The notes under the pieces were generated by a model. The model ran no database searches, had not been told where the DNA came from, and was given only the letters and a program-made list of their open reading frames with translations. DNA of 64,000 bases from Terriglobia bacterium (lineage in GTDB: Bacteria; Acidobacteriota; Terriglobia; UBA7540). Below, piece by piece: positions 8,167 to 17,360 of the stretch; the stretch's first letter is position 1; every line of letters begins with the position of its first letter. The position numbers were made by a program, and so were the translations under genes. The stretch spans positions 1 to 64,000 of the forward strand of contig JASHPE010000407.1 of the NCBI GenBank assembly GCA_030038235.1, in the 5' to 3' direction.

Positions 8167-8243
8167 GATTAGCCTCCAAGCGCCGGCCAGTCGTACCGGC
8201 CGAACGCAGAGCGGATAAATTGCCCTTATAATTGAAGCTATAA

Positions 8244-8272
8244 TATATCATGAGTACACGAGATGTTGTCAA
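8244..8272 (-). promoter_or_regulatory. Promoter of the decayed orphan gene
   Basis: TTGACA (complement of 8267-8272) with an AT-rich -10 region (GATATATTATA) about 17-19 bases downstream lies about 80 bases before the orphan's ATG. The -35 sits in the same TCTTGACAA context as the promoters at 43766 and 54084, where related elements start. Confidence 0.5.
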
Positions 8273-8305
8273 GAAAATAAGTTCGCGTGCCGTGAAATAG
8301 GTACG

Positions 8306-8695
8306 CTACAGTACCTCGACTCGGGCTGCGCACGGAGCCGACGCAAGCGCCCGGTCACGAGTAACGAGCGTAGCTCTCAAGGCTTCGGCCAGGGCGAGAT
8401 AAGCGGCATCATAGGCGCTCACATTGTGGCGCAATTGCCAGATTCGAGGAAGTAGAACGTCATGCGGATAGCGGTTTAGCGGAAGAGCCAAGAGGTCGTC
8501 GATGGCCTCGGCGCCGCGCGGTGCAGAGATCGCGCCCGAGCGAGCATATCGGCGCAGCACCTGGGCAACTTCCACGTCCAGGAGGTGCGGCGCATGCAGC
8601 GTTTCGCCGGAGCCGAACAGGCGTCTCCTCACGAGTCCGGCGGCAGGGGTCTGCAGCAAGATTTCTAGGATCGCGGATGCGTCCACGACGATCAA
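8306..8695 (-). CDS. vapC: VapC-type PIN-domain toxin
   Basis: A 129-residue PIN-domain ribonuclease. 'MIVVDASAILEILL' carries the first acidic residue, 'LDVEVAQVLRRYA' the conserved Glu and 'VSAYDAAYLALAEAL' the central Asp, followed by 'LVTRDRAL' with the last Asp. These build the Mg-dependent RNase site. The ATG overlaps the stop of the upstream antitoxin (ATGA), the usual VapBC arrangement. The toxin cleaves RNA, commonly tRNA, when not bound by its antitoxin; the actual target is unknown. The active site appears intact, so the system may be functional. Confidence 0.9.
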   Translation of the reverse strand: MIVVDASAILEILLQTPAAGLVRRRLFGSGETLHAPHLLDVEVAQVLRRYARSGAISAPRGAEAIDDLLALPLNRYPHDVLLPRIWQLRHNVSAYDAAYLALAEALRATLVTRDRALASAPCAARVEVL

Positions 8696-8913
8696 CGTCC
8701 TTCCCTTTCGGCCCTGACGGCAGCCGCGGGCGGGACCCGCAATCGAACCGGCTCACGCGTGGCGAGTCGCTGCTGAATTTCTTCCGGCGTGGGCCGCTCG
8801 ACCGCGCGGCGCGCCTCGCGGAGCAGATACTCCGAAAGGGACATGCCTTCCAACGCCGCACGGGATTTGAGCTGGCGATGGAGGGTGGATGGTACATTTC
8901 GAATCTGGATCAT
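8692..8913 (-). CDS. vapB: VapB/FitA-like ribbon-helix-helix antitoxin
   Basis: The ORF track begins at 8976, but the promoter (8929-8957) lies inside that extension, so the start must be downstream. The real start is the ATG at 8913 ('MIQIRNVPSTLHRQLKSR') or three codons earlier at 8922. The N-terminal strand 'IQIRNVP' and the helices 'HRQLKSRAALEGMSLSEYLL' are a FitA/VapB-type ribbon-helix-helix DNA-binding domain. The C-terminal half ('PTPEEIQQRLATREPVRLR') would wrap the toxin. It is expected to neutralise VapC and repress its own promoter through the palindrome there. Confidence 0.85.
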   Translation of the reverse strand: MIQIRNVPSTLHRQLKSRAALEGMSLSEYLLREARRAVERPTPEEIQQRLATREPVRLRVPPAAAVRAEREGR

Positions 8914-8928
8914 CACTGACATGCGACT

Positions 8929-8957
8929 AGCATAGTTGCATGTTGGGCACATGTCAA
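8929..8957 (-). promoter_or_regulatory. vapBC promoter/operator
   Basis: On the minus strand TTGACA, 17 bases, TATGCT: an almost consensus sigma70 promoter. The half-sites TTGACATGT and ACATGCAA form a palindrome overlapping the -35 and spacer, a likely VapBC operator. The -10 ends only 7 bases before the first ATG (8922) and 16 before the next (8913), so the transcript has almost no leader. The motif recurs at 7367-7396. Confidence 0.75.
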
Positions 8958-8987
8958 GTGCGCCCAGACAAGACAAGCTGGCAGCCG

Positions 8988-10286
8988 TCAGGAAGTCCGC
9001 TTTGGACTAACGCTCTCTGGAAGGGGTTCCGTGCATACGTCGAGGATCTCGCGCTCCGTGAGCACCCGGTCCGCGTGCTTGGCGCGCGCAAAGATCCGTT
9101 CCACGCGATCGGACGAGGCATCGAGGCCGTGCCTCTCGAGCCAGAACACGACGTTTGACTTCCCGCTCATCGGCCCGATCTCAATCTGCTGCTCGAGGCC
9201 GAACCAGTGCGACGGCACGCCCGAATAGACGCGATTGGCCAGTTCTTGATCATCCCTGCGGTAAGCCTTGATGACGGCCGCGGCGTGGACGCCGGTAGCG
9301 GTACGGAAAGCGTCGGAGCCGAACACGGGATAGTTGGGGGGGATGCCGACTCCCACCGCCGCGGAGACGGCGCGCACGTAGTCCTTCAGCCGCGTGAGGT
9401 CGCGCTCCTCGTAACCGGGGGCGCCCATAAGCTTGAGGTTTACCAGCATTTGATCGATGGGCGTGTTCCCGACGCGCTCACCAATGCCGATCGCCGCTCC
9501 ATGCACCTGGTCGGCGCCGGCTTCGAAGGCCATCAAAGAGTTCGCCACGGCGAGACCGCGATCGCAATGGCCATGCCAATCCACACGAACCTGTTCGCCG
9601 GTCGGTTTGACAACTTCTTCGCAGACGAATCGCACCAGCGCGTGCACGCCGCGCGGCATGATGTGGCCCACCGTGTCGCAGACCACCACGGCGCGCGCGC
9701 CGCACTCGATGGCCGTCGTGTACAGCTTCTTGATCACCTCGGGCCGGGCGCGAGTGGTGTCTTCGGTAACGTACATCACGGGCAGGCCCAGGCTGCGCGC
9801 GAATTGGACAGCCTTCTCGGTGGTGTGCAGCAGAAAATCGAGCGTCCAGTTCTCGGTGTATTGCCGTATGGGACTCGACCCCAGAAACGTGGCCGCCTCG
9901 ATCTCGAGGCCGGTGGCCTGAACGATCTCCGCGATCGGCCGGATGTCGGATTCCAGCGTGCGCGCGGCGCAGTTGGGACGGATGCGCAGCTTCGAGGCGA
10001 CAATTTCCCCGGCCAGCGCCTGCACGTCAGCCTTGGCTCGCGGCCCGGCGCCCGGCAGTCCGAGGTTCAGGCTGTCAATCCCGACCGCCTCCATCATGTG
10101 CAGAAGCTCGATCTTCTTGCTGATCGAAGGATCGATTACGGAGGGAGATTGCAGCCCGTCGCGCAGGGTCTCGTCATTCAGCAGCGGACGCCGCGCCACG
10201 CGGAGTTGGGGTCCGGAGGCTTGGTTCCAGTCGTAGATGAGGTCTTTTCTCGTGTCCACCTGGACCATGCTCCGATCGCGATTCAT
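8988..10286 (-). CDS. 2-isopropylmalate synthase-like (HMGL/LeuA family) enzyme
   Basis: A 432-residue TIM-barrel acyl-transferase of the HMGL-like family. 'LLNDETLRDGLQSPS' gives the catalytic Arg and metal-binding Asp, 'WHGHCDRGLAVANS' the His-x-His metal ligands, and 'GIGERVGNTPIDQ' the glycine/Asn signature of the LeuA/homocitrate-synthase group. A LeuA-type C-terminal portion follows ('GVHAAAVIKAYRR'). It would condense acetyl-CoA with a 2-oxoacid. Isopropylmalate, homocitrate, citramalate or Re-citrate synthase are all possible; leucine synthesis is the default guess. No leuBCD lies nearby. The start ATG is 3 bases from the stop of the upstream DUF2238 gene, so these genes form an operon. 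Confidence 0.8.
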   Translation of the reverse strand: MNRDRSMVQVDTRKDLIYDWNQASGPQLRVARRPLLNDETLRDGLQSPSVIDPSISKKIELLHMMEAVGIDSLNLGLPGAGPRAKADVQALAGEIVASKLRIRPNCAARTLESDIRPIAEIVQATGLEIEAATFLGSSPIRQYTENWTLDFLLHTTEKAVQFARSLGLPVMYVTEDTTRARPEVIKKLYTTAIECGARAVVVCDTVGHIMPRGVHALVRFVCEEVVKPTGEQVRVDWHGHCDRGLAVANSLMAFEAGADQVHGAAIGIGERVGNTPIDQMLVNLKLMGAPGYEERDLTRLKDYVRAVSAAVGVGIPPNYPVFGSDAFRTATGVHAAAVIKAYRRDDQELANRVYSGVPSHWFGLEQQIEIGPMSGKSNVVFWLERHGLDASSDRVERIFARAKHADRVLTEREILDVCTEPLPESVSPKRTS

Positions 10287-10288
10287 CC

Positions 10289-10966
10289 TTAAGCCGTCGC
10301 CACCGGCATCCGAGCCAAATACTTGTCATGCAGCCGGCTCAAAGTCAGCAAGGCTACCGAGGCACCAAACAAACAGAATGTCATGTCCCACTGCGTATCC
10401 CAAGGGTCACCCTGGGTCCCAAGAAAAGCGTCGGCAGACGCGCCAAAAGCCACCGCGGTGCGCCATTCGAACAGCTCATAGAGCGCGCTAAAGGCTTCGC
10501 ACACGCAGAGCACCAGGAAAATCAAGGTCTTGCTTCGTTTCAGTGGCGTGGTCCGAAGCAGGAATTCGCGCGTGATGATCGCGGGCACGAAGCCCTGGGC
10601 AAAGTGGCCGAGCCGATCGTAGTGGTTGCGGGTAAGGTGAAATGCGTCGCGAATCCAGTTGAAGACCGGCATCTCCGCATACGTATAGTGGCCGCCGATC
10701 ATCAGAATCGCGGCATGGATTGACACCAGGAAATACACCAGCGTCGTGAACTGAAAGCGCCGGTAAGTAACGACCAGGATGCCGATGCCCAGAATCGCCG
10801 GCAGGACCTCAAGAAACCAGGTGAAGTAGTCGTGAGGCCGGACAGCCGACCACACGAACACCGCCAGCACACAGGCCGACAGGATCGCCAAGCTCGTCTT
10901 CTGTCTGGCAATGACAGGATTGGCTGCCGTGGACGGCAAAGGCGCGGGTTGCGCTGAACTACTCAT
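10289..10966 (-). CDS. DUF2238 (YjdF-like) inner-membrane protein
   Basis: A 225-residue integral membrane protein with about six hydrophobic segments. It carries the family signatures 'GGHYTYAEMPVFNWI', 'RNHYDRLGHFAQGF' and 'DTQWDM', with conserved charged residues near the membrane. The function of the DUF2238 family is not established. It overlaps the upstream aldehyde dehydrogenase by 8 bases and is followed within 3 bases by the LeuA-like gene, so it is the middle gene of a three-gene operon. Confidence 0.88.
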   Translation of the reverse strand: MSSSAQPAPLPSTAANPVIARQKTSLAILSACVLAVFVWSAVRPHDYFTWFLEVLPAILGIGILVVTYRRFQFTTLVYFLVSIHAAILMIGGHYTYAEMPVFNWIRDAFHLTRNHYDRLGHFAQGFVPAIITREFLLRTTPLKRSKTLIFLVLCVCEAFSALYELFEWRTAVAFGASADAFLGTQGDPWDTQWDMTFCLFGASVALLTLSRLHDKYLARMPVATA

Positions 10967-12680
10967 GACGTCTCCTCATCGCGCGAATCCGTCCGGGCGC
11001 CCGAGCCGCGACACCGAGGCCGGCGCGCAATCGTGACCAGAATCCCGGCGCAAACAGGAAATCCACGAAGTTCTCCATCAGCCGACTCGCAAGGGCGCCG
11101 TAGCCGTACCACCAGAGCTTCGGCAGCTTCGGCACCAGGTCCACATCGATGTATTTTACGCGAGCCATTTCCATCAGACCAACCCAGGAGTGGGTCCTGC
11201 CCAGGCCGCTCAGCTTGAAGCCGCCGTGCGGCGCCTCGGCGATTCCGAATGAGCTCAAACAGTCATTCACCATCACGGAGCCGGACTCGAGGCTCCGCGC
11301 CAGCCGCTCGCCGCGGCCGAGATCGCGCGTCCAGATGCTAGCCGAGAGGCCAAAGTGCGAGTCATTGGCCAGACGGACAGCTTCGGCTTCGCTGCTGACG
11401 GTCATGATCGGCAGGACGGGCCCGAACGTCTCTTCACGCATGATCCGCATCCCGTGATGAACGCCGGCGAGGACCGTGGGCTCGTAGAAAAACCCGTCGA
11501 GGCCGGCAGGGTGCGCCCGTCGCCCGCCGGTCAGGGCGGCAGCGCCGGCCGCTACGGCTTCGGCAACGTGATCCTCCACGATTTTGAGCTGGCGCTCACG
11601 AATCAGCGGGCCCACCTCGGTATCGGGGTCTTCGCCGGCCCCAACACGGAGTCGCCGCGTCTTCTCCACGCACAACTCGGTAAAGCGCGCCACCACTTCG
11701 CGCACCACGTAGACACGCTCCGCCGAAAGGCAGGCTTGACCGGCGTTGGTGAACGCGCCCCAGACGACGCCGCTTGAAGCAAGATCGAGATCGGCGTCCG
11801 CGCACACGATCACCGGGTCCTTGCCGCCGAGTTCGAGCACGGTGGGCAGCAGCCGCGCGGCAGCCTCGGCCTGGATCCGCTTGCCGGTGGCGACGCTGCC
11901 GGTAAAGACGAGCTTGTCGATAGCCGAGCTCACGAGCGTGGCGCCCGTGACAGCATCGCCCACGACCACATTGAGCACGCCTGACGGCAGATGCGCCTCC
12001 TCGGCAATCGTGTGAATGGCCAGACCCGCCTGCGGCGTGAACTCCGACGGCTTGAGCACGACGGTGTTTCCTGCGATCAGCGCCGCGCCGATCTGGTTCA
12101 TGGGAATACTGAAGGGATAGTTCGAAGGCGAGATGATCCCGATCACGCCGTAGGGCTCATATTCCAGCCGTCCGCGCTTGAATCGTACGGCGAGGTTCTG
12201 ATGCGGCACTGACTCGGACTCGAGGAATGACGGTCCGTGACCGGCGAGGTAATCAAGACCGTCGAGCGCAACCAGCACCTCCGCCAGCAAGGCCTCCAAC
12301 CGCGGCTTACCCGCCTCGCGTGTGATCAGCGCGGCCACGTCATGCCGGCGCTTGAAGAGCGCCTCCTTCAAACGCAGCAGATGCCGCGCTCTGCCGCCCG
12401 GGCCGAGATTGCGCCAGCCCGGCGCCGCCTTGCGCGCTTCCGCCACTGCAGCCTGCACTTCCGTGGCATCGGCGGCATCGAACTCGGCCAGCAACTGGCC
12501 CGTGGCAGGATTCAGGGATTGCACCTTGCGCCCCTGTCGCGGCGCCGCGCCGTGACCGCCACGCGGCGACTCGTTCGTGCTCGCGGAGCCGCTATTTTCG
12601 CGACTTTCTCGGCCCAAATCTGCCGAACTGTCTAACGTGGCTTGATCAGGATTCATGACGTCTTCCTCGTCCTCGGACAA
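10959..12680 (-). CDS. Aldehyde dehydrogenase family protein
   Basis: An NAD(P)-dependent aldehyde dehydrogenase, 573 residues from the ORF-track start; an internal ATG at 12657 preceded by 'gaggaag' may be the true start. Signatures are 'ISPSNYPFSIP', 'LKPSEFTPQAG', the nucleotide-binding 'FTGSVATGK', 'LELGGKDP' (general-base Glu) and 'NAGQACLSAERVYV' with the catalytic Cys. The low-complexity N-terminal ~60 residues rich in Ser and Gly are atypical. 'GVIGIISPSNYPF' resembles the broad succinate-semialdehyde/coniferyl-aldehyde group; the substrate is undetermined. It heads a probable operon with DUF2238 and the LeuA-like gene. Confidence 0.9.
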   Translation of the reverse strand: MSEDEEDVMNPDQATLDSSADLGRESRENSGSASTNESPRGGHGAAPRQGRKVQSLNPATGQLLAEFDAADATEVQAAVAEARKAAPGWRNLGPGGRARHLLRLKEALFKRRHDVAALITREAGKPRLEALLAEVLVALDGLDYLAGHGPSFLESESVPHQNLAVRFKRGRLEYEPYGVIGIISPSNYPFSIPMNQIGAALIAGNTVVLKPSEFTPQAGLAIHTIAEEAHLPSGVLNVVVGDAVTGATLVSSAIDKLVFTGSVATGKRIQAEAAARLLPTVLELGGKDPVIVCADADLDLASSGVVWGAFTNAGQACLSAERVYVVREVVARFTELCVEKTRRLRVGAGEDPDTEVGPLIRERQLKIVEDHVAEAVAAGAAALTGGRRAHPAGLDGFFYEPTVLAGVHHGMRIMREETFGPVLPIMTVSSEAEAVRLANDSHFGLSASIWTRDLGRGERLARSLESGSVMVNDCLSSFGIAEAPHGGFKLSGLGRTHSWVGLMEMARVKYIDVDLVPKLPKLWWYGYGALASRLMENFVDFLFAPGFWSRLRAGLGVAARAPGRIRAMRRRHE

Positions 12681-13221
12681 CCAACCGGCGCCAGGAGCCG
12701 TGCCTCGCAGGGCTCACGTGCCTCTTTTTTGACCGGCCCCCAAGCGGCCGCTAAGCGTCCACGGTCATTAGAACTCAACTTCGGTCGCCTGGGCTAGTGA
12801 ATACCTCACCGGCGTGACAGGTTCGTGATCTGTGACTGCCGGTGGCACCGGCCGTCGCTGGCGCCGGCCGCCCCCAAGCGGATCGATGCAGGGCCGCGGA
12901 ACGAAAATACATTACTAGACTAATCGACATACTTCTGTTATGCTGACGACAGCGTTCTGCAAGCTGCAGTTGGCGCAGAGCGCCTCATATCGCCCGGCTG
13001 GCGATCCCCCCTTTCGCCGGCCGGGGACGACTCTTTCCGTGTCCCGTGGAGGCCCCGCCCCCCTCGGGGTATCCGCGGGACCCGGGAAGTCCAGAAACGT
13101 TCTGAGGACCGCCGCGACCGACAAACAGATCTTTCCGAAGTGCTAGAGTAGTATTTTGACGGCTCCCACGGGTCACTACGGACGCCGTCCGAATCGCCAG
13201 TTGAGCACCTCCGAGGAAACT
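12681..13221. other. Long intergenic region before gpmA
   Basis: This is a 541-base stretch between the divergent aldehyde dehydrogenase and gpmA. It contains a GC-rich inverted word run ('gccggtggcaccggcc') near 12840-12872 and a short 'ggcgcagagcgcc' inverted repeat near 12968. The ORFs listed here have no recognisable family and non-coding-like composition. No riboswitch or RNA family was recognised; a small RNA cannot be excluded. Confidence 0.3.
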
Positions 13222-13964
13222 ATGTACAGAGTTGTGTTGCTGCGCCACGGTGAAAGCCTTTGGAACAAGGAAAACCTGTTTACCGGCTGGACGGATGTCG
13301 ATCTGTCGGAGCAAGGCCGTCAGGAAGCTCAGGACGCCGGCCGAGTTCTGAAGCAGCAGGGGTACAGCTTCAACGTCGCATACACTTCCGTGCTGAAGCG
13401 CGCCATCCGCACGCTTTGGATGGCGCTCGATGAAATGGACCTGATGTGGATTCCCGTTATACGCGACTGGCGCTTGAATGAGCGGCACTATGGCGCTTTG
13501 CAGGGCTTGAATAAAGCGGAGACGGCGGCCACGTATGGCGAGGAGCAAGTAAAGGTCTGGCGGCGCAGTTACGACATCCGGCCGCCGTCTCTGGAAGAGT
13601 CGGACCCGCGTTATCCCGGTCACGACCCGCGGTACAAGGACCTGACCAAGAGCCAGCTTCCGCTGACCGAGTGCCTCAAGGATACCGTGGCGCGCTTCTT
13701 GCCTTGCTGGAACGACGTGATCGCGCCCGAGGTGCGCTCGGGCAGCCGGGTCCTGATAACGGCGCACGGCAACAGCCTGCGCGCTCTCATCAAGTACCTC
13801 GACAACATCCCCGACGCCGAGATTCCCGAGCTGAATGTCCCGACCGGCATGCCGCTGGTCTATGAACTGGATAACGATCTCAAGCCTCTCAACCGCTATT
13901 ACCTCGGTGATCCCGAGAAGGTAAAGTCGGCGATGGAGGCGGTTGCCAAACAGGGCAAGGCCGG

Positions 13965-13971
<7 letters not shown>
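13222..13971 (+). CDS. gpmA: 2,3-bisphosphoglycerate-dependent phosphoglycerate mutase
   Basis: A 249-residue cytoplasmic glycolytic enzyme interconverting 3- and 2-phosphoglycerate. '[19 protein letters not shown]' carries the phosphorylated His; '[14 protein letters not shown]' and '[16 protein letters not shown]' carry the second His and substrate contacts. The ATG at 13222 follows 'gaggaaac' and matches the family N-terminus; the longer ORF-track start is spurious. It is convergent with eno, which catalyses the next glycolytic step, with only 10 bases between stops. That spacer holds a TTAGGG-like repeat. Confidence 0.95.
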
Positions 13972-15277
<1,306 letters not shown>

Positions 15278-15319
15278 TTACCGTCCTGTGAGGAATAGTT
15301 GAGAACTCGCAATTCTATC

Positions 15320-15500
15320 ACCTAATGAAAGGGGTCAGGGGTCGGAGCCAGGGGTTAGGGGTTAGCTTAGGGGTTAGAGGTCAGGGATCGGCGAATTGGG
15401 TTCCTGTAAACATCGGTTCCTCGTGGATCTTGACTTGGTCGGCCCATCTCCGTCAGGACTAGACCCTAAACCCCAATCCCCAACCCCCAATTCCCATCCC
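15320..15500. repeat. Large inverted TTAGGG-like word repeat
   Basis: The left arm (about 15329-15390) repeats 'ggggttaggggttag' words. The right arm (about 15465-15500) carries the complementary 'ccctaaaccccaatcccc' words. Together they can fold into a long imperfect hairpin between the glgC stop and the eno start, both on the minus strand. This is the fullest copy of the word family. It fills most of the 226-base gap. Confidence 0.65.
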
Positions 15501-16730
15501 CTACTCCGGTTCCTCGAAGATCCTCTGTTCAGGCACGACGATCACAATTCCGCTATCGCTGACGTGATAGTTCTTGCGGTCCTCCTCGAGGTCGAATCCG
15601 ATCACGGTACCCTCGGGCAGATGGATGTTGCGATCGATGATGGCCCGGCGGACGCGCGAGTAGCGTCCGATGTCGACGTGGGGAAAGATGATGCAGCCGT
15701 CCACATCGGTATAGCTGTTCACACGCACGTCGAAGGAGAGCACTGAGTTGGCCACCCGTCCTCCGGAGACAATGCAACCGGAGGAGACAATCGAGTCCAC
15801 CGCGGTTCCCACCCGCTTCCCTTCCTGGGCGAACACAAACTTGGCGGGCGGATACTGGCGCTGGTAGGTGCGCAGCGGCCAATCCTTATCGTACAAGTTG
15901 AAGACCGGGCTGACCGAGACCAGATCCATGTTGGCCTCGTAGTAGGCCTCGATGGTCCCCACGTCGCGCCAGTACTGAGCCTGCTTCTTGTTCTCGTCCA
16001 CAAAGGGATAGGCATAGACCTTTCCGTGCTCGATCAGCTTAGGCACCACGTCGCGCCCGAAGTCGTGCGAGGAATTGGGATCGTCGGCGTCGGCCAGCAT
16101 GGCCTCGATGAGCAGGTCGCGGTTGAAGCAGTAGATGCCCATCGAGACGTGGCTCTTGTCAGGCCTGCCTGGCGCGGGTTTCGGATCGGCGGGCTTCTCC
16201 TGCCAGCCCACGATCCGCAAGCTCGTGTCCAGCTCGAGCACGCCGAACGACGACGCCGCAGAGCGGTCGAATTCGAGGGTGCCGATGGTGACGTCCGCGC
16301 CGGCGTCCGCGTGGCGTTCCAGCATGCGCATGTAATTCATCTTGTAAACGTGGTCGCCGGAAAGGATCAAAACATACTTGCAAGGCTCACTACCGACCGA
16401 ATAGAGGTTCTGATAGATGGCATCGGCCGTTCCGGTATACCAGGTGTCGCCCACCCGCTTCATGGGCGGAAGCACCGAGACGAACTCTCCCATCTCATGA
16501 GCGAGCATGTACCATCCCTCACGCAGATGCCGATTCAGGGACAGGGCCTTGTACTGCGTGATCACAAAAATGCGCCGCAGCCCCGAGTTGACGCAGTTCG
16601 ACAGGGTGATGTCGATGATCCGGTAGATGCCGCCAAAATGGACCGCGGGCTTGGCCCGGTCGCGAGTGAGTGGGTAGAGGCGCTCGCCGGCGCCTCCCGC
16701 CAGCAGGCAGACCAACGTGTCGCGAACCAT
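15501..16730 (-). CDS. glgC: Glucose-1-phosphate adenylyltransferase
   Basis: A 409-residue ADP-glucose pyrophosphorylase, which supplies ADP-glucose for glycogen. 'CLLAGGAGERLYPLTRDRAKPAVHFGG' is the nucleotide-binding and activator loop, 'LILSGDHVYKMNYMRM' the sugar-nucleotide site and 'GWQEKPADPKP' the Glu-Lys substrate site. A left-handed beta-helix C-terminus follows ('SSGCIVSGGRVANSVLS'). The start ATG has a strong AGGAGGTGAG ribosome site. No other glycogen gene lies alongside. It is co-directional with eno but separated by the repeat spacer. Confidence 0.97.
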   Translation of the reverse strand: MVRDTLVCLLAGGAGERLYPLTRDRAKPAVHFGGIYRIIDITLSNCVNSGLRRIFVITQYKALSLNRHLREGWYMLAHEMGEFVSVLPPMKRVGDTWYTGTADAIYQNLYSVGSEPCKYVLILSGDHVYKMNYMRMLERHADAGADVTIGTLEFDRSAASSFGVLELDTSLRIVGWQEKPADPKPAPGRPDKSHVSMGIYCFNRDLLIEAMLADADDPNSSHDFGRDVVPKLIEHGKVYAYPFVDENKKQAQYWRDVGTIEAYYEANMDLVSVSPVFNLYDKDWPLRTYQRQYPPAKFVFAQEGKRVGTAVDSIVSSGCIVSGGRVANSVLSFDVRVNSYTDVDGCIIFPHVDIGRYSRVRRAIIDRNIHLPEGTVIGFDLEEDRKNYHVSDSGIVIVVPEQRIFEEPE

Positions 16731-16808
16731 GTCTCACCTCCTCCTCCGGCGGAATGCCTGAGAAGTTCGACCTTCAAGTCACCATCTTCCGTGTTTCCCC
16801 GAGTTTGA

Positions 16809-17165
16809 TCAACTGCTAGTACTCACCCCGGTAGCGTATGGAGTTCGTCTGCCGGTTCCGGGCCCATCAACAGAGCGAAACGCCACTCCGTGGTCTTCTC
16901 GCGTACAGGTTCGCAATTCCGGGCGTCGGTAGGACCGGGCTGTGAAGGCCCGCCAATGCAGTTCGCGAACGCCACCGGCGGTCAGACGCATGTTCACGGC
17001 TGCTATGTCCTTGGACAGCGGGAAGCCTCGCACCGCGACCTGCCGCGACCATCCGCCTTCCTGGATGCGACGGTGCGTGGTGGAGAAGCTACTCCAGAAT
17101 GTCGCTACCTCACTGTGATCCGTGCGCGGGGGAAGAAAAGTGTCTGGATTCGCCGTGCGGCCCAA
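16809..17165 (-). pseudogene. Oxalate decarboxylase-like cupin relic
   Basis: The frame encodes 'NPDTFLPPRTDHSEVATFW', 'RIQEGGWSRQVAVRGFP' and 'AAVNMRLTAGGVRELHW', the N-terminal part of bicupin oxalate decarboxylases. In an intact protein 'ELHW' is followed by His and the first manganese-binding cupin. Here it breaks off into unrelated sequence ('RAFTARSYRRPELRT'). Only about 70 of an expected ~380 residues remain and no metal-binding motif survives. It is therefore a truncated relic rather than a gene. It fills part of the 490-base gap between glgC and the tRNA; the rest shows nothing recognisable. Confidence 0.7.
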
Positions 17166-17220
17166 GTCGTTGTTTAATTCTCAGGCGACATGGGCGTTGT
17201 AAGTTGGCCTACCGCGCAAA

Positions 17221-17297
17221 TGGCGCGCCCGGAGGGGCTCGAACCCCCGACCTACAGATTCGAAGTCTGCCGCTCTATCCAACTGAGCTACGGGCGC
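17221..17297 (-). tRNA. tRNA-Arg (anticodon TCG)
   Basis: The minus strand folds as a complete cloverleaf: acceptor GCGCCCG/CGGGCGC, D arm GCTC/GAGC, anticodon stem GCAGA/TCTGT with loop CTTCGAA (anticodon TCG, reading CGA), and T arm GGGGG-TTCGAGC-CCCTC. A CCA end is encoded. Confidence 0.97.
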
Positions 17298-17360
17298 CTC
17301 AGTTCCAAAATACTATGAAGCGCCCGTGCTCGCCAGCACAAAGCGCGGCTGGCAGTGGCA

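Noticed and set aside
7820-8272. 150-codon minus-strand ORF in the orphan relic region
   Set aside because: Only parts of it match the orphan family, in alternation with the 7909-8166 frame; treated as a frameshifted pseudogene rather than a gene.
12915-13146. Short ORFs on both strands before gpmA
   Set aside because: No family, no convincing ribosome site and composition like the surrounding non-coding sequence.
15320-15500. TTAGGG-like words as a telomere or replication end
   Set aside because: The words are degenerate, inverted and internal, and recur beside several ordinary genes; nothing else suggests a linear end.
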